Shown: one piece after another, positions 1 through 6,281 of the stretch
How positions within the stretch are numbered: the stretch's first letter is position 1
Layout: every line of letters begins with the position of its first letter
Made by a program: the position numbers and the translations under genes
Assembly: GCA_023428265.1 (NCBI GenBank)
Contig: JAEYYW010000175.1
Coordinates: 1 to 12,468 of the forward strand
Reading direction: 5' to 3'
Length of the DNA: 12,468 bases
Source of the DNA: Bacillota bacterium
Lineage (GTDB): Bacteria; Bacillota; Clostridia; Christensenellales; UMGS416
The notes under the pieces: model-generated
Database searches by the model: none
Told to the model about the DNA's origin: nothing
The model's input: the letters and a program-made list of their open reading frames with translations, nothing else

Positions 1-947
1 TCGTATGTCACGGTGATGCTTTCGGGTGTTACCGTTCCGCCCTGTGCATTGAACGCAAGTGTGTAGTAGTTGGCCGTCCAGTTCGCGGTGTACTCCCGAT
101 TGCCGATGGAGTTCACCGGGATGGTCAGATTGAGGGCCATTCCCTCAATGTCCGTGCCAGACCAGCCGGTAAAGGTGTAGCCGGTCTTCGACGGGGTCAC
201 CAGCGTTAAGGGTAGATCCTCCACCGTATAACTCACAGGGTTGTTCGCCGCGCCGCCCGCGAGGTCGTAAGCCAGCGCATAGGTGTTGAGCGTCCAGCAG
301 GCGTTAAGCGTTATGTCGCCGTCCGTCTGATAGACGGTTTCTGCGGTATATTTGGTACCCGCGCCGCCCGTCCCGGTATACCATCCTTCGAAGGTGTAGC
401 CCGTCCTTGCGGGCGTCGGCAGTTCTCCCACCGCCGCGTCGTAGGTTACGATGATGCTTGCTGGAGATACCGTTCCGCCTTGCGCGTCGAATGCAAGCGT
501 ATAGTCGTTGGCCGTCCAGCAGGCATAGAGCGTACTGTTGTCGTCCGTCCGGTATACGGTTTCTTCGGTGTACGCGCTGCCCGCGCCACCCGCTGCGGTG
601 AACCATCCTGCGAACGTGTAGCCCCTCCTTGCGGGCGTCGGCAGTTCGCCCACCGCCGCGTCGTATGTTACGGTGATGCTTTCAGGTGATACCGCTCCGC
701 CTTGCGCGTCGAACGCAAGCGTATAGTTATTGGCCGTCCGATGCGCGGTATACTCCCTGTTGCCGGTGGAACCAAGTGGGATGGTTACACTTGGGTCTGT
801 GCCGGCAATGCCCGTGCCCGACCAGCCGGAGAAGGTATAGCCTGCCCTCGTGGGGTTCACCAGCGTAAAGTCCGCGCTTTCGTCCGTAAAGCTCGCTGGA
901 TTGGGTGCGCTTACGGTTCCGCCTGCAAGGTCATACGTAATCGTGTA
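1..947 (-). repeat. InlB B-type repeats in an A-B-B higher-order arrangement
   Basis: Five units of 72-74 codons are visible: 947-726 (A type, YTITYDLAGG), 725-504 (B type, YTLAFDAQGG), 503-282 (B), 281-66 (A, YALAYDLAGG) and 65 to the edge (B). A units carry GYTFxGWSGT and GNREYTA. B units carry VGELPTPAR, GYTFxGW and end in ACWT. The DNA of bases 1-110 closely matches 661-770, an offset of 660 bp, which shows that the A-B-B triplet itself is repeated. The first A unit has HRTAN where the second has NWTAN, a Trp-to-Arg change. Confidence 0.82.
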
Positions 948-2573
948 AACGGGCGGTGTGGTCCGGAAGGTATGACTGGTATCGGCAGACGCCATCTCAT
1001 TGTTGTTGGCATCCCTAAAACCCTCTACCTTGACGGTGTAATGGGTGCGGTTTGAAAGGCCGGTATATGACAGGGTGTAAACGGTGTTCCCAGCCGACCA
1101 GGTGCCGCCGGTAAGCGCTGTGTACTCACCGCCGCTCGAAATGGAGACCACTCCCGAACCATCTTTGACTTCTTCATCAAACGCAATGGCGATATTGCCG
1201 TCAAGCGGCGCGTACTGTCCGCTCGGTTCGACGGACGTAACGACAGGGGGTTGCGTATCCGGCGTGAGCGTGCCTGAAGACGTGTTTGCGGTGACCGATC
1301 CGCTGTACTTGGGCGGCGCGGGCGTCTTCGCCGCCATCGCCGCCGTTCCTGCCGGCAGATACAGATACAGCTTTCCGCTTGCGTCGGTTTTCACATCGTT
1401 TGCGCCGTAGGCGTAATAGGCGCTGCCCGCGCCCCACGACAGCAAGATGATATCCGACGACGCGGCTGCCGCGCCGCCGCCGTCCTTCACCGTGACGGTA
1501 GTAAGATATACATTGTCTCCGTCGGGGTTTTTCAGCGTGCCGCCTTTGCCGAATCTGCCCGCGCCGATTGCCGCCCCGCCGTTGTTTCCCTGCGCCTTGA
1601 TACTGCCGCCGCTGATAACGACTGCGCCGCCGCCGCCGCTGTATCCTCCTCCGATGCCCGCGCCGCCGGAGCTGCCGCCTGTTGCCATAACCATGCCACC
1701 GGAAATCGTGACATTGCCTCCTGAATCTAAATCACCGCCGCCGATGCCCGCGCTGTGTCTGATACCCGTTGCCGTGACCATGCCGCCGGAAATCGTGACA
1801 TTACCTCCTGAACCAGAATCACCGCCGCCGATGCCCGCGCCGCCGTCGCTGCCGCCCGTTGCCGTGACCGTTCCGCCGGATACGTTCACCGCACCACCGA
1901 AGCCAATGTATCCTCCGCCGATACCTGCGCCGTAGCTGCCGCCCGTTGCTGTGATCGTTCCGCCGTATACGTTCACCGTACAGCCGCCGGCACCGAATCC
2001 TCCGCCGATACCTGCACCGTTGCTGCCGCCCTTTGCCGTGACCGTTCCACCGGATACGTTCACCGTACTGCCGCCGCCACCATGTCCTCCGCCGATACCT
2101 GCGCTATAGCCGCTGCCCGTTGCCGTGACCGTTCCGCCGTATACGTTCACCGTACCGCCGCCTAGCTTTTCGACTCCACCTATCCCACTGCCGTCTTCAT
2201 CTCCGGTAACGTCCAGTGTTCCAGTGCCAAGGGATTGTGCGTAAATCGTAAGGGTGTTGCCCGGAGTAACGTTGATGCCCGCATTATTCGTGCTTCCGGT
2301 AACCGTAAGCGACGCGCCGTCGGCCAATATCAAATTTGCGCTGCCGCTCACTGTGATGGTGCCCGAGCGCGTTACTCCGCTGGCGTTCACCACATACCAG
2401 CCGGTGCCAAGGCTGGACGTGGAAGAATCGACGACGACAGCGGTTACGGTCTGCTCCGTGCCGGACGCGTCGATATACGTGACGCTTGCGTCTTCCGCCC
2501 GCGCCGTGGCGGGCAGGAGCATGAGCACAATCGCCGCAAGGGTAAAAATACTTGTGAAACGCCTTAATTTCAT
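1..2573 (-). CDS. Large secreted repeat-rich surface protein with InlB B-type repeats (partial, C-terminus beyond left edge)
   Basis: One uninterrupted minus-strand frame runs from ATG at 2573 to the window edge (857 codons, no stop). GGAAAGG lies 8 nt before the ATG. Residues 1-26 form a signal peptide: KLRR basic start, hydrophobic core, and A-R-A before a predicted cut at 26/27. Residues about 138-345 are Gly-rich tandem repeats of roughly 30 residues built around GGTVTATGG, AGIGGG and VNVSGG, which suggests a stacked beta structure. Residues about 440-538 resemble a bacterial Ig-like domain (PPVVTSVEPSG, IAIAFDEEV). From residue 543 come InlB/Listeria-Bacteroides-type B repeats, with YTLAFDAQGG, GYTFxGW and ending in CWTAN. 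Such proteins are usually cell-surface adhesin or wall-associated proteins. No sorting signal can be seen because the C-terminus is missing. No catalytic domain is visible; an adhesin role is inference. Confidence 0.88.
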   Translation of the reverse strand, partial: MKLRRFTSIFTLAAIVLMLLPATARAEDASVTYIDASGTEQTVTAVVVDSSTSSLGTGWYVVNASGVTRSGTITVSGSANLILADGASLTVTGSTNNAGINVTPGNTLTIYAQSLGTGTLDVTGDEDGSGIGGVEKLGGGTVNVYGGTVTATGSGYSAGIGGGHGGGGSTVNVSGGTVTAKGGSNGAGIGGGFGAGGCTVNVYGGTITATGGSYGAGIGGGYIGFGGAVNVSGGTVTATGGSDGGAGIGGGDSGSGGNVTISGGMVTATGIRHSAGIGGGDLDSGGNVTISGGMVMATGGSSGGAGIGGGYSGGGGAVVISGGSIKAQGNNGGAAIGAGRFGKGGTLKNPDGDNVYLTTVTVKDGGGAAAASSDIILLSWGAGSAYYAYGANDVKTDASGKLYLYLPAGTAAMAAKTPAPPKYSGSVTANTSSGTLTPDTQPPVVTSVEPSGQYAPLDGNIAIAFDEEVKDGSGVVSISSGGEYTALTGGTWSAGNTVYTLSYTGLSNRTHYTVKVEGFRDANNNEMASADTSHTFRTTPPVYTITYDLAGGTVSAPNPASFTDESADFTLVNPTRAGYTFSGWSGTGIAGTDPSVTIPLGSTGNREYTAHRTANNYTLAFDAQGGAVSPESITVTYDAAVGELPTPARRGYTFAGWFTAAGGAGSAYTEETVYRTDDNSTLYACWTANDYTLAFDAQGGTVSPASIIVTYDAAVGELPTPARTGYTFEGWYTGTGGAGTKYTAETVYQTDGDITLNACWTLNTYALAYDLAGGAANNPVSYTVEDLPLTLVTPSKTGYTFTGWSGTDIEGMALNLTIPVNSIGNREYTANWTANYYTLAFNAQGGTVTPESITVTY
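1539..2162 (-). repeat. Gly-rich tandem repeats within the surface protein
   Basis: Seven to eight degenerate units of about 90-100 bp encode the pattern GGxVxVSGGTVTATGGS followed by AGIGGG. Units differ mainly in the residues between GIGGG and GG. On the plus strand the region reads as long CCGCCG/GCCGCC tracts, which create spurious Pro/Ala-rich reading frames. Low codon diversity across units suggests recent expansion, and copy number may vary between strains. Confidence 0.8.
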
Positions 2574-2847
2574 AGTTGCAGCCTTTCCACCGTCACAGTC
2601 ATTTCAGTACGGGTTCCCCCGATTTCTCAATTTTGCAATGGTGGTTCTGTTGGTATAATGTGTATATGACAATATCTTACAATAATAGCCGTTTATCGTC
2701 AATGAAAAGCGCACCCTGAAAAGGAACAGGCTAATATCACCGCTCCAGCTCGCAGGTCGATGGCGCTCTCGAACAGATGCAACTATACCGAAACGTCTTT
2801 CGCCGGGGTGGAGAAGGAATACCGTTTGTCGCTACCCCCCACATCGC
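2574..2847. other. Gene-poor stretch between surface protein start and recombinase remnant
   Basis: This stretch holds the minus-strand ribosome binding site for the surface protein but no clearly consensus promoter for it. A TATAAT at 2654-2659 on the plus strand has only TTGCAA at a short 15-bp spacing and no convincing gene behind it. Short plus-strand reading frames beginning at 2760 and 2777 have poor start contexts and no recognisable domain. The region could be residual DNA from whatever removed the recombinase C-terminus. Confidence 0.4.
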
Positions 2848-3342
2848 CTATAAATCTACTGCCGGATGTAGCGCGAAGCACACCTTATCTTGGTACGCCT
2901 TGCCGATCAAACCCGACGAACACTGCATTGTGGTGTTCCCTGCTCTCATGTCCAAGTCCGAGTAGGTATCCTTGATGAGCAGTTCCTGCGGATTCAAGTT
3001 GATGCTGAACCGCTCCATCATTTGCTTCTCCATGATGTAATACAGGAATACACGGGTATTCCGGAGATAGGTGTTGACGGTGGTCTTTGTCCACCTCGAA
3101 CGCTCGGGTGCTTGCAGCCACATACGGAATGCAGTGAAGTCGTCTTTGGTGAACTTGGCAACTTGGCTCTTGCCCACCTCAGCCACAAAGCTATGGAATG
3201 CCTTGAGGTTGCTTTCGTAAGAAGCAATCGTGCTCGGAGAGAGCCCGTTTGCTCTCTTCTCATACATGAAATCCTTCATTGCCTCACCAAATTTCAGTTC
3301 GATTTCAGAGAACACCTTGATGTTTCTCTTCTTGCCAGCCAT
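2848..3342 (-). CDS. Truncated tyrosine recombinase/integrase (N-terminal core-binding domain only)
   Basis: The 164-residue product begins at ATG 3342, chosen because GGGAGG sits 7 nt upstream; the ATG at 3348 is only 1 nt from it. Residues about 12-118 look like the SAM-like core-binding domain of phage-type tyrosine recombinases: KDFMYEKRANGLSPSTIASY, then the FTKDDFTAFRMWL and TVNTYLRNTRVFLYYI helices. Family-like sequence ends near residue 130 (KDTYSDL), about base 2953. The rest to the TAA is unrelated, and the catalytic domain with the Arg...HxxR...Tyr residues is absent. Full-length members are about 280-400 residues. A catalytically dead remnant is the likely reading, probably left by an element that used the neighbouring tRNA-Ser. 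A minus-strand TATAAT (3372-3377) lies 29 bp before the start. Confidence 0.72.
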   Translation of the reverse strand: MAGKKRNIKVFSEIELKFGEAMKDFMYEKRANGLSPSTIASYESNLKAFHSFVAEVGKSQVAKFTKDDFTAFRMWLQAPERSRWTKTTVNTYLRNTRVFLYYIMEKQMMERFSINLNPQELLIKDTYSDLDMRAGNTTMQCSSGLIGKAYQDKVCFALHPAVDL

Positions 3343-3455
3343 GGTCATTCCTCCCGAATCTCTTGATGTCGATTATAAGCCGGATGGGAGAAAAACCTAC
3401 AGATGCGTGTCAACACGATTTGATGTTTTTGACAGCGGCTTGACAGTGGGCGAGA

Positions 3456-3497
3456 CAAAAAGAAAATGCCCATGTCTCGAACCCCGAAACACAGGCA
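3456..3497 (-). terminator. Rho-independent terminator downstream of tRNA-Ser
   Basis: On the minus strand a 12-bp stem (TGCCTGTGTTTC pairing with GAGACATGGGCA, some G-U pairs) closes a 7-nt loop. TTTTCTTTTTG follows at once. It lies 21 nt past the encoded CCA of tRNA-Ser, so it should stop tRNA transcription before the recombinase remnant. Confidence 0.85.
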
Positions 3498-3517
3498 TTT
3501 CCTTGGTTTTCACCGTT

Positions 3518-3607
3518 TGGCGGAGAGAGTGGGATTTGAACCCACGGTAGAGTTACCCCTACACATGATTTCCAGTCATGCTCCTTCGACCACTCAGACA
3601 TCTCTCC
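3518..3607 (-). tRNA. tRNA-Ser (anticodon GGA)
   Basis: The minus strand folds as a class II tRNA. The acceptor stem is GGAGAGA with TCTCTCC, the D arm starts TCTGAG, and the anticodon stem CATGA/TCATG holds the loop CTGGAAA, giving anticodon GGA (UCC/UCU codons). A long variable arm (GTAG GGGTAA CTAC type) and a T arm GTGGG TTCAAAT CCCAC follow. The discriminator is G at 3521 and CCA is encoded at 3518-3520. The long variable arm is diagnostic of tRNA-Ser as opposed to a class I tRNA. Confidence 0.96.
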
Positions 3608-3628
3608 AAGCCGAATATTAGCTTAGAT

Positions 3629-3657
3629 AGTATACAACAGGTCAAGTATGAAATCAA
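3629..3657 (-). promoter_or_regulatory. Promoter of tRNA-Ser
   Basis: On the minus strand TTGATT (3657-3652) and TATACT (3634-3629) are separated by exactly 17 bp. The -10 box lies about 21 bp before the mature tRNA 5' end, which leaves a short leader for RNase P to remove. Confidence 0.75.
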
Positions 3658-3705
3658 GTTTGGCTCGCATGAAATTTCAAAAATTAAAAAAGGGACAAAT
3701 TGCTG

Positions 3706-3734
3706 TTGACAGTGTGCCGCTTCATGCATATAAT
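3706..3734 (+). promoter_or_regulatory. Perfect-consensus promoter of tRNA-Asn
   Basis: TTGACA (3706-3711) and TATAAT (3729-3734) are separated by 17 bp, so both hexamers and spacing match the sigma-A/sigma-70 consensus exactly. The -10 is 22 bp before the tRNA 5' end. This strength is typical of stable-RNA genes. Confidence 0.92.
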
Positions 3735-3756
3735 AATTCTCACGTGCCAATCACGT

Positions 3757-3831
3757 TCCTCAGTAGCTCAATGGCAGAGCACTCGGCTGTTAACCGAGGG
3801 GTTGTAGGTTCGAGTCCTACCTGGGGAGCCA
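3757..3831 (+). tRNA. tRNA-Asn (anticodon GTT)
   Basis: The acceptor stem is TCCTCAG with CTGGGGA, the D stem GCTC/GAGC, and the anticodon stem CTCGG/CCGAG encloses the loop CTGTTAA with anticodon GTT. The T arm is GTAGG TTCGAGT CCTAC. The discriminator is G and CCA is encoded (3829-3831). It is transcribed divergently from tRNA-Ser. Confidence 0.97.
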
Positions 3832-3833
3832 AG

Positions 3834-3863
3834 GCGCCCTGTCAGGTTGGCAGGGCGCTTTTT
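3834..3863 (+). terminator. Terminator of tRNA-Asn
   Basis: An 8-bp perfect stem GCGCCCTG/CAGGGCGC with a 9-nt loop is followed by TTTTT. It ends only 14 bp before the next start codon, so any transcript of the downstream YkuD pair that begins at the tRNA promoter must read through it. No separate promoter fits in the remaining gap. Confidence 0.88.
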
Positions 3864-3877
3864 CATTGAGGTAGAAA

Positions 3878-4375
3878 ATGGCAGCAAATCCTCAGCGAAA
3901 AGACAGTTCGGATGCGGAGCCAAGGGTATTGATATACAAAGCCCGCCGCATAATGGAGATATGGCAAGGCGGAGTGTTGCGCTTGCGGCTGCCCATTGCC
4001 CTTGGCCGAGAGCCGGTCGGGCCGAAAAGGCTCCAGGGCGATGGCAGAACACCGGAAGGCGAATATCGCGCCTGCACAAGAAACGAAAACAGCAAGTACC
4101 ACCGCTCCATCGGGATCAATTACCCAAACCGGGCAGACGCCGTGCGGGCGCGGGCGCAAGGGGTCCTCAGTGAGGAGCACTACCACAGCATCATCTCCGC
4201 CCTGGATGCCGGGCTGCGCCCGCCCTGGGACACCGCTCTTGGCGGCGAGATCATGATCCATGGCGGAGGCATATCAACAGACTGGACGGCAGGCTGTATC
4301 GCCCTGACCGATGAAGACATGGATCTGGTGTGGGAAATGGTGCCCATTGACACGGAAATCACGATTCATCCATGA
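3878..4375 (+). CDS. YkuD-family L,D-transpeptidase, no signal peptide, catalytic residues present
   Basis: The 165-residue protein has the YkuD catalytic signature: IMIHGGG with His128, then STDWTAGCIAL with Cys140 as the predicted nucleophile, and the GDGRTPEGEY segment at 54-63 usual for YafK/ErfK-like members. The family makes 3-3 peptidoglycan crosslinks or attaches proteins to the wall, with the acyl donor held on the Cys. The start is ATG 3878, with GAGG 6 nt upstream. An in-frame TAG at 3872-3874 rules out extension, so the protein has no signal peptide or TM segment, odd for an enzyme that normally works outside the membrane. The next gene, 42 bp on, is a paralogue with a lipoprotein signal. 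Export by another route, or action on a cytoplasmic substrate, remains open. Confidence 0.85.
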   Translation: MAANPQRKDSSDAEPRVLIYKARRIMEIWQGGVLRLRLPIALGREPVGPKRLQGDGRTPEGEYRACTRNENSKYHRSIGINYPNRADAVRARAQGVLSEEHYHSIISALDAGLRPPWDTALGGEIMIHGGGISTDWTAGCIALTDEDMDLVWEMVPIDTEITIHP

Positions 4376-4417
4376 GCGGAGCATACTGGCTTGCTGTCAT
4401 GGGAAAGGCGGACACTG

Positions 4418-5104
4418 ATGAAACGGTTGAGCGGGCCCGTGATCCTCATACTCCTTTCGGCGCTCCTGCTGACCGCGTGCGCCGCAAAAACACAATGGCT
4501 GCCACTGTTTGATTCCCCTGATCCCAACAGGACTCCCGCCTATCTGGACGACCCCTCCCCCACTCCCACGAGCGGCGGCAACGGCCAGCAGGATGAGAAC
4601 AGCATTTTCAAAAATGAAGCGGAGTCAATGGAATCTCCCCGCGTGGTCGTCTATAAAAGCAGGAATGTTTTGGAGCTGTGGAACGGCGACACCTTGATGG
4701 CAAGGCTGAAAGCCGCGATGGGAAAGCACGAAGGTGCAAAGCAAAAAAGCGGAGATGGCAAGACACCTGAGGGCAAATATTACGTCTGCAAATTTGTCGG
4801 AAACGGGCAGTATTACAAGTCGCTGTTTATCAGTTATCCAAATGCCGACGACGCGCTTGCGGGGCTGAGCGACAAGGTAATCACCCAGGCTCAGTATGAC
4901 GAGATTGCCAGCGCCATCGACCGGCAGGAAATCCCTCTGTGGAACACCAAACTGGGCGGCGAGATTGCCATCAGCGGCACGGGCACCATCGGTAGGGGCC
5001 TGGAAGGAAACTGGACAGGCGGCAATGTGGCCTTGAGCAACGATGATATGGATTATTTGCTGAAGTATGTGTCCGTTGGCGTGGAAGTGGAGATCAATCC
5101 ATAA
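4418..5104 (+). CDS. YkuD-like lipoprotein lacking the catalytic His and Cys
   Basis: Starting at ATG 4418 (GGAAAGG about 9 nt upstream; an in-frame TTG at 4391 is possible but would spoil the signal), the 228-residue product has a lipoprotein signal MKRLSGPVILILLSALLLTA with lipobox L-T-A-C and Cys21. A Pro/Ser/Gly-rich linker (about 30-70) leads to a YkuD-like domain. That domain aligns with the upstream protein along its length (SGDGKTPEGKYYVC, NADDA, GGEIAIS, ALSNDDMD). The catalytic His is Ser186 (IAISGTG against IMIHGGG) and the nucleophile Cys is Asn203 (TGGNVAL against TAGCIAL), so transpeptidation is not expected. It is probably anchored on the outer face of the membrane. A substrate-binding or partner role for the upstream enzyme is inference. 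Confidence 0.83.
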   Translation: MKRLSGPVILILLSALLLTACAAKTQWLPLFDSPDPNRTPAYLDDPSPTPTSGGNGQQDENSIFKNEAESMESPRVVVYKSRNVLELWNGDTLMARLKAAMGKHEGAKQKSGDGKTPEGKYYVCKFVGNGQYYKSLFISYPNADDALAGLSDKVITQAQYDEIASAIDRQEIPLWNTKLGGEIAISGTGTIGRGLEGNWTGGNVALSNDDMDYLLKYVSVGVEVEINP

Positions 5105-5129
5105 GGAGTTCTAAATACAGCAACAGCAA

Positions 5130-5158
5130 CAGCCTGGAGCAATCGCTCCAGGCTGTTT
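5130..5158. terminator. Hairpin terminator between convergent genes
   Basis: A perfect 11-bp stem CAGCCTGGAGC/GCTCCAGGCTG with a 4-nt loop AATC is followed by TTT on the plus strand. It sits between the stop of the YkuD-like lipoprotein (5104) and the stop of the DegV-family gene (5169). The T tract is short on the plus strand and broken on the minus strand (TTGCTGTTGCTG), but the position suits a shared bidirectional terminator. Confidence 0.75.
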
Positions 5159-5168
5159 GATTATCGCT

Positions 5169-6032
5169 TTATCTTGGGCTTCCGAAGCAGAACACTGCCA
5201 TTGTGCCGGGGCCGGAATGGGCGCCGATCACCGGCCCGACCGTGTGGATCAAAACCTCCACTTCCGGCAGCTTCTCCTTGATCATCAGCTCCACGTCGTG
5301 AGCTTCCTCAGGCACGTCGCCATGGCTGATGAACACAGCTTTCACCGAGCCGTCATACCGGTCTGTGATCTTGTCCACAATCGCCTGAAGCGCCTTTTTA
5401 CGGCCCATCACCTTTTCCATCGCGATCAGCCGGCCTTCATCATCCACATGAAGCACGGGCTTGATCTTCAGCAGCGTGCCCAAAATGGCCTGAGCCGCCG
5501 ACACCCTGCCGCCGCGCCTGAGATGGTTGATATCGTCCACGGTGAACCAATGCACCAGGCGCAGTTTGTTTTTCTCAAGCCAGTCAGCAAGCTCCTCGGC
5601 ACTCATCCCGTCCGCGTGCAGCCGGGAGGCCTGCCACACCAGCAACCCCTCTCCCATGGATGCGCACAGCGAATCGATCACGAAGATCTTTCGATCCGGA
5701 AACTGCTCCCGCAGTTGGTCTGCCGCTTGCATTGCGCACTGGTAGGTGCCGCTGAGCGCGGAAGAAAACGAAATGTAAACAATGTCCACACCGTTTTCCA
5801 GATAGGAGCGGAAGTGTGTCATAAACCGATCGATGTTGATCAGCGTGGTGCTGGGCATCTGGCCAGCCCGCACCTTCTCATAAAAGGTGTGTGGATCCAT
5901 ATCAGCGCCGAAATTGTCCTTATAATCGACACCGTCGATGGTGAATAGCAGCGGAAGTGTGTCCACACCCATTTTCTCAACAACTTTTTTCGGCATATCC
6001 ATCGTGGAATCGGAAATGATCTTATAGGGCAT
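5169..6032 (-). CDS. DegV family fatty-acid-binding protein
   Basis: The 287-residue protein matches the DegV family end to end and in length. It has IISDSTMDMP at the N-terminus, PSTTLIN near 60, YISFSSALSGTYQ near 90, VIDSLCASMGEG, the GGRVSAAQAILG segment and the C-terminal GPVIGAHSGPGTM motif. DegV/FakB proteins are two-domain cytoplasmic proteins that bind a fatty acid in a deep pocket. FakB members present it to the FakA kinase, but no fakA is in the window, so the exact role is open. ATG 6032 is chosen because AGGAGG lies 7 nt upstream; a TTG at 6038 would be only 1 nt away. It is monocistronic, with its own promoter. Confidence 0.93.
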   Translation of the reverse strand: MPYKIISDSTMDMPKKVVEKMGVDTLPLLFTIDGVDYKDNFGADMDPHTFYEKVRAGQMPSTTLINIDRFMTHFRSYLENGVDIVYISFSSALSGTYQCAMQAADQLREQFPDRKIFVIDSLCASMGEGLLVWQASRLHADGMSAEELADWLEKNKLRLVHWFTVDDINHLRRGGRVSAAQAILGTLLKIKPVLHVDDEGRLIAMEKVMGRKKALQAIVDKITDRYDGSVKAVFISHGDVPEEAHDVELMIKEKLPEVEVLIHTVGPVIGAHSGPGTMAVFCFGSPR

Positions 6033-6061
6033 GGGCAATCCTCCTTTGCAATTACAGCAAT

Positions 6062-6097
6062 ATTGTACTCAATATCATATGGTTATGCAAACCATAT
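6062..6097 (-). promoter_or_regulatory. Promoter of the DegV-family gene with overlapping inverted repeat
   Basis: On the minus strand TTGCAT (6090-6085) and TACAAT (6067-6062) are spaced by 17 bp, about 30 bp before the start codon. An 8-bp perfect inverted repeat, ATATGGTT (6077-6084) and AACCATAT (6090-6097), separated by 5 nt, spans the -35 box. This is the position expected of a repressor operator. The regulator is unknown. Confidence 0.6.
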
Positions 6098-6171
6098 TTA
6101 AAAAAAACACATAATTTTACTTTTATATCCTAATGATTATTACATCCTCTGTCAACCTCAGGTTTGCTGCC

Positions 6172-6181
6172 GCTCGCGAGC
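6172..6181. other. 10-bp perfect palindrome
   Basis: GCTCGCGAGC is self-complementary and lies in the intergenic region between the DegV-family gene and the DUF2161-like gene. It is GC-rich in an otherwise AT-leaning spacer. No T tract follows, so it is not a terminator. Function unknown. Confidence 0.35.
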
Positions 6182-6211
6182 GTCTCCTCCGCAGGGATTG
6201 ACAAGCACCGA

Positions 6212-6255
6212 TTGCTTTTGGCCGGCGCTGTGATATAGTAAAACTAATATTAGTT
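6212..6255 (+). promoter_or_regulatory. Extended -10 promoter and palindromic operator candidate
   Basis: TATAGT at 6234-6239 is preceded by TGa (an extended -10), with TTGCTT at 6212-6217 giving a 16-bp spacer. Three bases after the -10 lies a perfect 14-bp palindrome AACTAATATTAGTT (6242-6255), over the expected transcription start. A dimeric repressor bound there would block initiation. Confidence 0.6.
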
Positions 6256-6281
6256 AACAACAAAATGCAAACGGGGTGCCA

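Noticed and set aside
1447..1935. Plus-strand Pro-rich reading frame of 162 codons, and other long frames antisense to the surface protein
   Set aside because: It is the reverse strand of the Gly-rich repeats; GCC/GGC-rich DNA lacks stops in several frames. The minus frame has a signal peptide, ribosome binding site and continuous domains.
1539..2162. CRISPR-like regularly spaced repeats
   Set aside because: The period is about 90-100 bp, units diverge gradually, and they are in frame in a single protein; there are no constant repeats with unique spacers.
2777..2965. Plus-strand reading frame of 62 codons before the recombinase remnant
   Set aside because: It has no ribosome binding site and no recognisable domain, and overlaps the antisense of the recombinase frame. 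Could be a decayed fragment but nothing supports it.
3372..3413. TTGACA (minus, 3413-3408) with TATAAT (minus, 3377-3372) as a promoter for the recombinase remnant
   Set aside because: Both hexamers are perfect but the spacer is 30 bp, far outside the functional range. Only the -10 is worth mention.
5157..5948. Plus-strand 263-codon frame opposite the DegV-family gene
   Set aside because: Antisense shadow. The minus-strand frame matches the DegV family throughout and has AGGAGG and a promoter.
6198..6239. TTGACA at 6198 as the -35 for the DUF2161-like gene
   Set aside because: It is 30 bp from the TATAGT box. TTGCTT at 6212 with 16-bp spacing plus an extended -10 fits better.
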